Positions 8,901 to 19,111 of a stretch of DNA of 22,381 nt are shown piece by piece. A program made the position numbers and the translations under genes. The DNA comes from Isoetes engelmannii. Taxonomy: Eukaryota > Streptophyta > Lycopodiopsida > Isoetales > Isoetaceae. Positions within the stretch are counted from its first letter, which is position 1; the number at the start of each line of letters is the position of its first letter. The notes under the pieces are model-generated. The model saw only the letters and a list, made by a program, of their open reading frames with translations, ran no database searches and was not told where the DNA came from. The stretch is taken from assembly GCA_011763485.2 (NCBI GenBank), contig JAANSK020258718.1:1-22381 (forward strand), read 5' to 3'.

Positions 8901-11245
8901 TCTTCCTCTTCCTCGGTCACTTCTTCTCTCACGCCCTGTTCTCCTTCCTCTCCTTCACCTCCTGTAGCCTTTGCTGCTTCGGCAGCAGCAGCCGCCGCCG
9001 CTGCCTTTTCTTGAGCCTTTTTATCAGCTTTCTCTTTTCTTACAAATTCCTTCCGTTCATCTTGTATCTGCTTAAACTGTTCATGTAGTTGCTCAATCAT
9101 TTCTGAAGTATTCAAATCTTTCATATTCTCAACATGGTTCTCATTCATTATTTCAGTCACTACAAAGGATGCACCTAATATGAACTCCATATCTTGGTAG
9201 GAGAGGGGTTTCCCACTTCCAACTGTTTCTGTCTTCAATGTGTCCACACATAAAAGTGCTACAACCTACAATAGTGACAACAATGTTTCAATTAAATCCA
9301 CAATCGTGATATAGCTTGACATTGCAACAGCACTTCACAATCAGTATAACTATATGCAGCAGTCTAAAATAATACCTGTGGTGGGATAGCCTGGATAGTT
9401 ATCGGAACAACGTAATATGCTCCGACCCTTGGGACAGCTCCGAAAAACTTAATTCCTGTTTGCATGCTACCACAAGAAATATTTCAATGTTTACACGACG
9501 CTAAGGACATAACTTATGCCGAGGTATACATATGAGATGCCCCATTCTGCAGATACTACCATGTTTGACAAAGTATCCAAACATCTTTTGGAGGGATAAT
9601 CTGCCAACACAATTCACTTGTTTGAAGCATAATGATATCAACCAGTGCCACATGACCAATACTATAATAAGAAGAAATTCATGTTCAAAAGCTTTGAAGC
9701 TTCAGCAGCCCTTTATAAAATTCAGAAATCTAATTCTTCTCATTTCTAGTACAAGGATACCATGCCCGTGGAAACAAAAGTTGCTATCACATAATACAAA
9801 ACAATGTGCTATGTGCATACTCTCCAAAAACAAGCCTATCTAATATCACAAAGATGGAATAAATAATCCTCATACCTAAATGTATGCAAAGGACCTTGTA
9901 CAAGAAATAGACTAAGAAACTAAAGGAACCATTACCCTCTTGATATAGAACATTTGGTATGTGTAATTGCTGAAGTTTTTCCATCAAAATTCTAAATGTC
10001 ACTGGTACCTAAGAAACAAAGTTACCTCCAATTAGAGTCGTCTTAAGAAGACTGTGAATATGCAAATGCTTCACTCAATATCATAAGCACAGGGCACCTA
10101 CAAATAAATGATAATCATAGGCATATGAAGCTAACCAACTTCCTGGTCATTTGTGTGTTGAGAAAAAAATCATTCTGAGGGGTTGCAGCTGCATAAAGTA
10201 AGATTTTCTTCTTGTAATTTATAGGTTTTGGTGGTTTTTCTTTCTTTTTCTTCTTCTTCCTTTCTCCAGACTCCCCTTCAACTGTTGCTTCTTGTCCTTC
10301 TTGACCTTGCGGCTCGGATCCTTCATCCACTTCTTCTACTGCTGCTTCTTCCTCCTCTTCCTCTTCCTCTTCTTCTACCTCCTCCTCCTCTTCCTCTTCC
10401 TCGGTGATCTCTTCACCTTCGGCCTCTTCTTCTTCTTCACCTTCTATGACATCCCGCTTAGGCTCCCAAAGTTTGTCAATTACCACAGAAACATATGATG
10501 AACTGCAACCTAGATTGGACAAGAGACAAGAAAGGAAATTCTCAAATTCATATAGTAGGCTATCATAATCCATGAAAAAAATATTATGGCTAGAGCATTG
10601 TTGGGCAAACTCCATGGTAAAGACAATTGGAATATAAAAATTCCCGGTTGATTTAGCCCATGGCAGAAACTTATGGGTAGATTTTTGTGTATTTTTTAAA
10701 ACCACGACTACATAAGAAAACATTAGGAGATTTGCTGTCGGGGTTTAATAGTTTCCCTAACAATAGGCTGGACCATAATTGTCCATTGAGCTATAATAAC
10801 ATTTCATCTCCTAAAAATAGTTGCTTTAACTACTACTATAAAACGCCTATGTGAATATATATCCCAGAAGTCATTGAACAAAATGATTATGTGGGTACTG
10901 GAGCAACTTACTTGTGTAGATTGTTATTGCTTCCAAGCATGACTTCCATAATAGATATGGATCATTCTTTACACCACGCAGACCATCAATTGCAGCACTG
11001 CGTTTGCTTTTGTCATCCTCTAGCTGCACCTTTTCCTTCTTAGCTTTGGCTGTTGCTTTAGCCTGTTTCGCAGCCAAATCTTCCTTTTCTCTATAGAATT
11101 GTTTTGTAATTGATACATTATCAACGTACTTCAAAAGCCAATGGCTCAAATAAGCAACAGGATCAGGTGGTTGAATAGCAACAGTTGCAGCACAACCCTT
11201 TGCAAGGACTTCTGCCACCATGCTATTTAAGTAATCAGCATCCAT
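5983..11245 (-). CDS. RSP2: Radial spoke protein 2-like protein (Dpy-30 motif, GAF-like domain, acidic coiled coil), 11 coding exons
   Basis: Predicted 733-residue flagellar radial-spoke stalk protein. Exons: 11245-10912, 10509-10136, 10008-9936, 9455-9376, 9265-8510, 7967-7902, 6970-6884, 6801-6730, 6477-6433, 6368-6276, 6204-5983 (TAA). All introns are GT-AG; phases agree and introns 5-10 are all phase 0. Residues 27-43 carry the Dpy-30 core PPDPVAYLSHWLLKYVDN, which in Chlamydomonas docks onto an RSP3 helix. Residues 113-310 look like a GAF domain (SYVSVV, LLYAAAT, FFGAVPRVGAYYVVPI, ALLCVDTL), split by a Glu run (about 134-175) and a Lys run (196-201). Residues 350-390 are charged helix with eight Ala (375-382); 392-464 are acidic; 465-518 coiled coil. 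Exons 6-10 give a conserved-looking basic/hydrophobic part with EWLLSVKTIMRAGAKHRK (about 633-650); the end is a Glu-rich helix and EEEEEQ. No lesion seen. Weakest junction: donor GTTCTT after 7902. Alternative: another Dpy-30/GAF flagellar protein. Confidence 0.85.
7539..7600. repeat. CA-rich low-complexity tract in intron 6
   Basis: An interrupted ACAC/CACA tract inside the largest intron (6971-7901, 931 bases) of the RSP2-like gene. No coding or RNA feature was recognised in the rest of this intron, although a 103-codon plus-strand frame (7176-7487) overlaps it; that frame resembles nothing known. Confidence 0.6.
10329..10437 (-). repeat. GAA/GAG trinucleotide tract coding poly-Glu in exon 2
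   Basis: On the minus strand this is a mixed GAA/GAG repeat that encodes runs of eight to ten Glu between residues about 137 and 175 of the RSP2-like protein. It is in frame with the flanking GAF-like segments. A similar, less regular acidic tract lies in exon 5 (about 8750-8975). Confidence 0.85.
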
Positions 11246-11250
11246 CTGAA
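11246..11250 (-). other. Possible 3' splice site directly abutting the RSP2-like start codon
   Basis: On the minus strand the bases just before the ATG read TTCAG, so ATG GAT would be the first bases of an exon. This suggests a 5' UTR intron whose upstream non-coding exon lies further right. There is no better upstream in-frame ATG close by, and the Dpy-30 family normally starts within a few residues of this point. The acceptor is weak in pyrimidines, so the site is a suggestion only. Confidence 0.3.
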
Positions 11251-12330
11251 TATTCCATAAAGAAGCATACTACATTAGTTTTAAAGTTTGTCTTCAAATA
11301 TTACATGAAGTTTTTAAGTATAAGAAGTATGAAACTGAAGGACAAACCACAAGGGAGCAATTAGATAATAGCCAGATTATCAAATAGTGGGATGCTTTAA
11401 CAAATAGAATGACCGACTACCATCTACTACTCTTGAATATTCATGTCACCGATAACAAGAAAAATGGTTAACTCAATGATCCCATCAATAGAAAGATCGC
11501 TTATGCTGCCCCAGGTCACAAGAAGGCTTCCAAGTAGCGACTCGTTATGATGAGCGCCAAATACATGTCATATAAGAAATTGGACCTAGTGGGTGGTGCA
11601 TTGTTGCTCATAAGTTACCAAATTTTAGATGAAGTGCAGAATTACTATATATAGTCTATTCACACATGCCACATATATACTATTTGGGTTATCAAATCAG
11701 TCCAATGTTGGCTATATCAGTTATTCCTATCATCCGAGTGCTAATTTCAACTACTTGAACTTTTCTATGTCTTTTGCCCTGTATATAGCAATGCAATTTC
11801 TCATGTGTGGACACTAATATTAATTTCTCTATCTTAGTTTGAGATATGAGTAATGGATGGTACCTATACCTTTCAACTCAGACCCCAAACAATATGTCAA
11901 ACGTCCATCGAAATAGTTCCAGCAAGAGAAAAATACTCTTATAGACTAACTGAGATTTTGGAGGTTGATGGACAAGAAAATAACCCAGCCAAACCGGCAT
12001 TTGGATTCCACCATGCAGTACTTTTTATGGGATGGTTTATATACGTATCTTGTGTTCATATGTTGACCAAACATATTTTTGTATATCTTTTGTTTCTGTA
12101 TCTAATACTTCAAAATATGGTAAAGCATGCGACAACACACATCAGTTCCAGCAAACATCAACGTTTGACATTCGCGAACATTTGGCAAACTTTTGCTCGC
12201 GAACATCAACGTATATCACTGCTAGAATGCATGCACCGCGTTTACTAATACACTCAATGTAATATTTAGTTAGGGTGCCCTATTAGGGTTCAAAACCCAT
12301 TGGTTAACGAGAGATAAGGTGCTTGTCATT
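11251..12330. promoter_or_regulatory. Upstream region of the RSP2-like gene; no other gene seen
   Basis: This 1.1-kb gap should hold the promoter and any 5' UTR exon of the minus-strand gene. A TATATATAG-type element reads on the minus strand at 11645-11653, about 390 bases upstream of the ATG; this is a possible TATA box if a 5' UTR intron exists. Plus-strand open frames of 60-131 codons (11629-12262) show no family resemblance and are probably chance. Confidence 0.3.
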
Positions 12331-12635
12331 TGTTGGAGAAACAGTTGCAGAGATTAGGAGGCCAGAGAAGGATTCCGTCAAAGACACTGTTAGTGCAAGA
12401 GTTTGTAATGTGCTTGGCACCGTCACATTTTAGGTGCACGTTTTCAATTGATTAGTCTATCCACAAGAAGATTATTGGTAATTACATAGGCAGCACTTGA
12501 AGGGATAGGTTAACTAAATCAAAAGCATCCAAAATAAGCCAGATTTGAAGGGGCATCTCAAGATGAACATGTGTAACAGTACCATGCAAATACAAGTAGC
12601 TCATTCCCATTTTCTCTCCTCCTGATCCTCCAACA
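12331..12635 (+). mobile_element. 5' LTR of a Ty1/copia element
   Basis: The segment starts TGTTGGA and ends TCCAACA, a 7-bp inverted terminal repeat with the usual TG...CA ends, 305 bases long, and is followed at once by a primer binding site. The five bases before it (TCATT) could be one copy of a target duplication; the other copy cannot be found because the right end of the element is not present here. Confidence 0.8.
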
Positions 12636-12650
12636 TGGTATTAGAGCCAA
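12636..12650 (+). other. Primer binding site of the copia element (initiator tRNA-Met type)
   Basis: TGGTATTAGAGCC follows the LTR without a gap and matches, with one difference, the TGGTATCAGAGCC that plant Ty1/copia elements use to prime from initiator tRNA-Met. Confidence 0.9.
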
Positions 12651-12737
12651 GGGTTGGCTTAGATCAGGATTGATCTATACTGAGTGGATTCTCACTACTT
12701 TGCTGCAAGGAGGAGCAAAATCACAGGAGGGCAAGTC

Positions 12738-12834
12738 TTTGCTGCTGCAGGTCGTTTTTGGGTCTTTGAGTAAAGACCAAATCAAGTGTTTGCTGCTGCA
12801 GGTGGTTTTTGGAGCTTTGCGTAAAGCCCAAATC
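12738..12834 (+). repeat. Two 46-bp diverged repeats in the copia leader
   Basis: 12738-12783 and 12789-12834 both begin TTTGCTGCTGCAGGT and end AAATC, with scattered differences between. They lie between the primer site and gag, in the untranslated leader, and are probably an old duplication. Confidence 0.8.
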
Positions 12835-15430
12835 CATTTCAGTGTGATTTGAAGCAAGTTTGAAGGATATTTCTGATCCCTTTTTCTAGATTCAGCTATA
12901 CCAGTTTAAATCTCATGGACCCTTTCAAGTTTTTAAAAGATCATGCTCACACCAAGCAGTTGGTATGTTTGGGCAGATTTTTTTGAGAATTTTATGATCA
13001 CCAAGGATAAGGCAAAAGATGCCAAGTTCACTGAGGTAGATAGGAAAGCTCTAGCCTATCTTAAACTCCTTGTATCCCCTTCTATAAGGATCAGGCTCGG
13101 ACCATTAACCACTTTCCATGAAGCATGGAAAGAGTTGGAGAACTCTTATACCTACTCAGGTTTGTCCACTCAGCTTGTCATCAAGAAGATTGGATGCACT
13201 TTTGTCAACAAGAGAAGATTGAATGCACTTTGCTGACTTCGTCTTCAACAATAACTGAACATTTAGAGAAGATGGAAGCTTTACGAATGGAGCTTATTGC
13301 CCAAATACAACATGCTCAGGAGCCTGATTCCTTGAAGTTAAGGGAATGCTAATTCTCACATCAACACCCTCAAGAGTAATGGGGCTGGAATACTAGGTGA
13401 AATTGCTTTGGTTTCAGACTATAAAGCAAAAAATTCTGGAAAGAAATCAAAGAGAAGATCAGTAGAATATTATTACTGTCACAGGTTGGGGCATATTGCA
13501 AAGGATTGCCATGCTAAGCAAAGGAAGGATGCTAAGGATGCCGGGCAAGAGAAGGCAACCACATCCTAGAGCAAACCGAAAATCTGAAAAGTCCAATTTG
13601 GCAGCTTACACTGAGATCTTAGAATCTAATGCAGAGTTTCTTTGCATGGCAGCCCACAAGGGCATTCCGCAAGGGCACTGGATACTTGATTCAGGTGCCA
13701 CGAATCACATGTCCGGAGATTCTAGTGCATTCCAGTACCTACATAAGGAACAGAAAGGGGGAGTCCAGTTAGGGGATGGTTTCTCTCATCCGATTCAAGG
13801 CAAAGGCCTAGTCACCTTGGATCTAGGTGATGACATGTTAAAAGCAATTAGAGACGTGATGTATGACGCTGAGTTGGCTACAAATTTACTCGCAAATGGA
13901 TTCATTTGGCAGCACAAGAGTTAGCACATGGCAATTTACAGGATGGGCTTTCTAAGCTGGAACAAGTTGAAGCTATGAATCACGCACTCATCCACCAACA
14001 TAACAGCCCCGAGGAGCTATGGCATAACAGGTTAGGCCATTCAATTGCAAATACATCCAACTGTCGCGCAGGAAAAACATGGTGCGGGGTTTGCCAAATT
14101 TGAAAGATGTGGATCTTGATTGCAATGCTTGTTCTCTTAGCAAACTGTCCCAAGTTCCCTATCCAAAAGTCGTTGAGCACAGGGCCTCAAGACCGTTTGA
14201 AATCATCCACTCGGATCTCTGCCACAGCCTTATGAGAGTCCAAAGCATAGGAGGCTCCAGGTACTTTATGACTCTTATTGATGACTTCTCTCGCTTTACT
14301 TGGGTATTTTCTCTCATGTATTTTCTCTCATGTATAAGTCCCAAGTCTTTGAATCATTTCAGAAATTTCATCAAATGGTTGGTAAACATTTCAAGATGAC
14401 CATTAAGTATCTTAGAAGTGATAATGGTGGAGAATATGTGTCTCAAACATTTTCAGACTTCGTAGATGCTTCGGGAATAGAAAGGGAGCTGATTGTTCCC
14501 TATGCTCACCCTCAGAATGGGGTAGCGGAGAGAAGAAATTGCATCATCTTAGATCTGGCAAGACGTATGACTACATTTGGATGTCTGGCCTATGCCACTT
14601 TACCCTTGGAGGAAGTCAAGAAATTGGGTAAGACACATGATAGATCACTCAAGGCAATCTTTGTAGGCTATCCACCCCAGCATGATGCCTACAAACTATA
14701 TGATCTTGTAAAAAGGAAGATGTTCCTCAGCAAGTTTGTTCACTTTGTTGAACATGCACGGTACGACGATCTTGTACCTAGGGAAACCAATGGTGCTTCC
14801 TTGTTTGACCAGGATTGGTGAATCAATTGGCCAATCACTAATGCACAAGAAGCAAATAAACCAGCTTTCCAGGTAATTCCCGTATTGGCTGATATTCAGT
14901 CACAAGAAGAGCAGGGGCAGCAAGAGTTTTTTGAATCTTGGTTTGAAGATTCAAGTGGAGAAGTTCAGCCAGCAACCTCTCCGCAGGATCTGAGGTAGGA
15001 TGATTACCTCCACAGTATGACCTTTTCAAACTTTGAAACACCTCAGCCTTTAAATGTTGAGGAGAGTTTAGAAGAGTCAGAAAGCTCTGCTCAAGGTTCA
15101 ATAGCTGCGCCTCAACTGGCCTTCAGGAGGTCAGCGAGGATAAGCAACATGCAGAAAGGTCCACAATGTAACATGGTTTTAATGGCCAAGTCATGTGTGA
15201 CACTAATGATCCTGTGCATTTTGAAGATGCATGCAAGGCTGAACATTCATGCAAGGCTGAACATTGGAGAACCGCAATGCAAGAGGAAATCAGTATGCTT
15301 GACAAGCAAGGAACATGGGAATGATCCCGCTACCTCCAAGTAAGCATGCTATAGGTTGCAAATGGGTTTACAAAACTAAGTTTGCTGCTGACGGATCTAT
15401 AGCTAACCATAAAGCGCGCCTTGTAGCTTT

Positions 15431-16836
15431 ATATTTAAAATAATATAATACATAAAATACGAGTATTTTTTATGAGCATTAAAAAAAACGAAAAAAATAT
15501 GCTGCCGGATATTTTTTTCCATAAAAGGATGCAGAAAGTAGATTAAGGGACTTCCATTCAAACATGATATTGCATTGATGGACTGAAAAACATGAACAAC
15601 ATGCTCTGGGAAAGGGAAATCACAGCCAGTTTACATCTAAACCTGCAGTTAGGGTTTTCCCGGAAATAGGCTTTTGGCCGGCCGGGAGAAAAGGTAGTAA
15701 GCGAGAAAAAATGGACGGTTTTTTATTAGTTCTTTCCTACTCTTGTAGAAAACGTTTTTACAGCGTTTTTATGTGCATACCTAACGTATTTCGTACCTTA
15801 GCTCTGATTACTAATAAATAGAGGCCACGGCCCAGAAAGGCCATGGAATTTTGGAACATTTATTGTTGTTTAATTTTAGTTTTTTTTAAAGGAAATGCCA
15901 TAAGCATGGATAGTTGAAAGAGTTGATGGATAGATTTTATGTGCAAAGCAGCTGCTCCTCGGTCTCCAGTTAAAGCAAATGCCGAAGCATGTGATGCTAC
16001 TGATTAAAGAACTTGATAAGATCCCTTATAGCTTAGCCACTCATCCTGCCATCTTCTTTACACTAGTCAGATCATGCAGCATCCAAGGAGGCACTGGCTA
16101 CCTCTTAGACAAGCCAAAATACTTTCAATGAAGGTATTGTTTCTCTATAGACAGCTAAATCTTCTTTGCAGCTGCACAGACTTGCTGTTTGCAAAGCCAT
16201 CTTCTTCTCCCTATGCCAATATGAATTCTGGATACATACATCACAATCCCCATGGCAAAAATCATCTTCCATTATGGTTGCATATTGTACATGGATCCAC
16301 AGGCTAAATTTGGAGGGATGTTTAATATAAGGCTCGGATCCACAGGATATGGACGGTAGACACCAACAAGGAAAAACATCCATTTTGACCATGATTCAAC
16401 AATGAAGGGGTTGTGAAGGTAAATTTGTTCAATAGTTTCCTGATTTAAATCTTAGTTAAATGGGAAATAGAGCATTGTCCAGTAGCACACTAATTCAACG
16501 TGACCTATGTATTATGCTTTCTAAGTGAATGCTTAAAGTACCTGAGTTGAGATCACGACAAACATAGAGAAGGGCAATCCACTGGATTATATTGGAACAT
16601 GTTCCCAAGCATCTGCAATGAAACAGAAAACGTATATAAGAACGCCTCATGCAGAATTAGTGTTTACATGACTGCAAAAAGGTCGGTAGTAATATGTGAG
16701 TAGCTATGTCCGGCCAGCTCTGCCTTGCTTCTGCTGCCATATGCTCTAGGTTTTTAGGTTTCAAGAAATGTATGTCTTCTCTTACTAGGCAAACTCGGTA
16801 CAAAGAACAAAATCTTCAATTGCAAACTTTCTGACA
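15431..16836. other. Intergenic DNA, nothing recognised
   Basis: Begins with 90 bases of very AT-rich sequence right where copia homology stops. A 95-codon minus-strand frame (16105-16392) and a 77-codon plus-strand frame overlap each other and resemble no family. No terminal repeats or RNA genes were found. Confidence 0.4.
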
Positions 16837-17061
16837 TGAAGCAGCTGGAAAACAAGCTCTTTACCTTTGTGGAAGTGTAATCCATGCCCTATTCCTGAGT
16901 ACATATAAATACAGGTGATAGACCAGAACGGACATCAAAATTTGAAGCATTTAATATTTTTTTGAAGCAGCTGGAAAACAAGGTCTTTAGCTTTGTGTAT
17001 TCCTGATTACCAATAAATACAGGTGATGGACCAGCCAGAACGGCCATCAAAATTTAAAGCA
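16837..17061. repeat. Diverged tandem duplication of about 100-113 bp
   Basis: 16837-16949 and 16963-17061 both begin TGAAGCAGCTGGAAAACAAG and share the blocks TATTCCTGA, ATAAATACAGGTGAT, GACCA, GAACGG and CATCAAAATTT. The second copy lacks about 20 bases in the middle and gained GCCA near the end. Both copies carry an ATATAAATA/CAATAAATA segment. Confidence 0.85.
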
Positions 17062-17780
17062 CAATGCTTTTTTTCTTTTCCATTTCAGGTACTAGGTACT
17101 AGATCTGCATATTAAATAGCAAGACTTTTCTAATGAAGATGCTGCAGATTGTTCTGCCTTTCTCAATCAGATTACCTTTCTTAACTTCCAGAAGCCTTAA
17201 AAGCATGCATGAGCTTAAAACAACCCAAGGGCATATAATACTTAACAGCTTGTCAATTTTCAGGATATGAAATGGTAAGACAAAGACGGTAATTGAGATA
17301 CCACTATATGCAACTCTTTGGGAGGCCTGAGCTGGTTTTGCGATATAGTACTTTGATAAGTATCTACTTCGATGGTGGAGAGTGCAACCATGAGACTATG
17401 GAACAATGAAGGGCGATGTTAGATATCCAGCTCCAACTAGAAGCTCTCAGCCACCACCATGACATGGGATAAAATAAATCAAAGCAAGGTTCAGAGATGG
17501 TATATGAGAAAGAGACATATCAAGAAAGATCATGGAAAGCATAAATTGCAAGGACCATATGCCATACATTACCTGAATTTATAGTCTAGAACAGGAAGTA
17601 CACCAATAATTCGTCAACAAAGGTAACTTATAATGCATATAATTCACTTAATGGAAATATTCCCGAGTCCTCCAGTAGATCCTCTTCTGCACACAAACAA
17701 CAATCATGGCTTTAGAAAATATATATGAAAACAAGAAGTCCATTTCTACTTAGGGCAACCTGGTGATGATGATTATTAGA
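17062..17780. other. Intergenic DNA, nothing recognised
   Basis: No open frame of note, no repeats beyond simple composition, and no RNA gene recognised by eye. Confidence 0.4.
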
Positions 17781-17790
17781 AGGTATAGAG

Positions 17791-17864
17791 CCTGGGATTT
17801 GAACCCAAGAAAACCAAACCTCTTCCTACTACTTTCTTCCTTCCCTTGACAAACTGAAAGCCAG
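17791..17864 (-). repeat. tRNA-like segment, possible SINE head (B box)
   Basis: On the minus strand 17795-17805 reads GGTTCAAATCC, a full match to the RNA polymerase III B box, and it sits in TGGG-TTCAAAT-CCCA, i.e. a T-stem with a normal seven-base loop. Upstream, TGGCTTTCAGTTTG (about 17850-17863) is a loose A-box candidate some 45-55 bases away. The rest does not fold into a proper tRNA cloverleaf, so a tRNA-derived SINE or tRNA relic is more likely than a working tRNA. No poly-A or T tail and no target duplication were identified. Confidence 0.35.
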
Positions 17865-17869
17865 ATGCT

Positions 17870-18915
17870 TCAAGCTTTATCGGCTCCACGCACTGCACAC
17901 AAATCTGCTGAAGAAAACCGAAACCTGCAGCCAGATCCACCAACTAGCCGATGTACTGGCCTATCAGAATATCTCCAGAAGGTTTATAACCTGATCGGAA
18001 TTCCTATATGCAGCCAAAGCTAGATTCCCATGTCTGCACCTGGATGGCCTGCCGGATTATTCACAGCATCCAATCCCCAAAGAGTCCCTCTACTTTCCGG
18101 GTTCTCTTCACAGCATCGTCAATCACGAATCAGTCTGTTCCCTCAGCTTCCAAATCCGATCTCCGATCTTCTGAGGCAAACTCTCCCGCATTAAGATTAA
18201 CCAAGGGATACCTTTTGCAACTCGATTCTTCCTATTTTTGTTTTGCACGTCTCCTGCAGATCCAAATTCCCCTGTCTCCTGCAGATCCGACTCCTCCCTG
18301 TTGCAACCGGATCAATTCCCGATCTGCTTCCTTCTGTATGCTTTTCCCGTCAACCCTATTCGAATCTCCACCCCCTATTTTTTTTATTCTAACTGTTCAC
18401 CGACCTTTATATGTCTAACCCATACCTTATTAAATTTTTGAACCATTGGATTATAAACCATTGGATCAAATAATGAATACATTCAACATGTATAAATACA
18501 CGTAAAGCCTCAAACGAATTAGACCGGAATGAATCATAGCTCGAAACCCAGCAAAAGCAGAAATCCGTAGATATGAGATGTAAATTCGGAATAAAATTTA
18601 GAAGATCATTTGAAGGAAGAGCAGAAACGTCGAAACAAGAACAACCTAGAAGGAACAAAACAAAAACTATATATGCAACCGTACCATTGCGTATGTTCAA
18701 CCATAGTTGTGCTTAGAGGGATCGCATTCCCCCAAATACGGGTGAAAATAATATTACCCTGGTTTTAGTGATTTTTTCGCGGTTAATCCATCCCGCAGAA
18801 TCACCAAGCCCCTGCGAATGGGATCAGTTCCACAGACCCCGTTTCAAGTACTTGACATTGTCAGGTGATAGATCTCAGTCGTCAGTATGCTGGGGTTATC
18901 CTGGCATTCCGAAAT
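17870..18915. other. Intergenic DNA with an unassigned open frame
   Basis: A 136-codon plus-strand frame (18008-18418) is rich in Ser, Pro and Leu and looks like no known protein. It includes a 15-bp direct repeat, GTCTCCTGCAGATCC, at 18249-18263 and 18274-18288. No splice pattern or conserved motif supports it as a gene. Confidence 0.35.
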
Positions 18916-18917
18916 AT

Positions 18918-19009
18918 CCCTTCCGACGAAATCACCACTGATGAATACTTTCGGAAGGAATCACCTCCCGAACTATCCTGCCGGATGGAATCACCAACCA
19001 GAATATCTG
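18918..19009. repeat. Three degenerate ~30-bp tandem units
   Basis: The motif (G/A)AATCACC recurs at about 18929, 18958 and 18988, each time preceded by a CCG/CGG-containing stretch, giving a period of 29-30 bases. A further GAATCACC at 18798 lies outside the array. Confidence 0.5.
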
Positions 19010-19052
19010 GAATTATCCCAGTAAGATTTTAAATTCTTACTTCCCGTTCTTC

Positions 19053-19111
19053 TGGGAGGTTCCGCAAGCTATGGTGGAAACGAGCTTTTGGGAGGTTCTG
19101 CAAGCTATGGT
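19053..19111. repeat. 23-bp direct repeats, 36 bp apart
   Basis: TGGGAGGTTCCGCAAGCTAT plus GGT at 19053-19075 recurs at 19089-19111 with one mismatch. Confidence 0.85.

Larger units (their letters stand above)
12331..15430 (+). mobile_element. Ty1/copia LTR retrotransposon, broken and 3'-incomplete (fossil)
   Basis: After the LTR and primer site come the expected parts in copia order: gag (about 12920-13460), a CCHC zinc knuckle (YYCHRLGHIAKDCH, about 13470), aspartic protease (WILDSGATNHMSG, about 13680), the GAG-pre-integrase motif (LWHNRLGH, about 14020), integrase catalytic core (DNGGEY and HPQNGVAERRN, 14180-14560), and the start of reverse transcriptase (GCKWVYKTKF, about 15355). Integrase before reverse transcriptase places it in Ty1/copia, not Ty3. 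The element is clearly dead: the frames are broken in several places, and most of reverse transcriptase, RNase H and the 3' LTR are absent from the window. With no second LTR its age cannot be estimated, but the level of decay says it is not recent. It is transcribed, if at all, away from the RSP2-like gene. Confidence 0.92.

Noticed and set aside
8580-9014. Plus-strand Ser- and Pro-rich frames of 102-144 codons
   Set aside because: Antisense shadows of the acidic exon 5 of the RSP2-like gene.
18008-18418. 136-codon Ser/Pro-rich frame as a gene
   Set aside because: No family resemblance, low-complexity bias and overlapping alternative frames.
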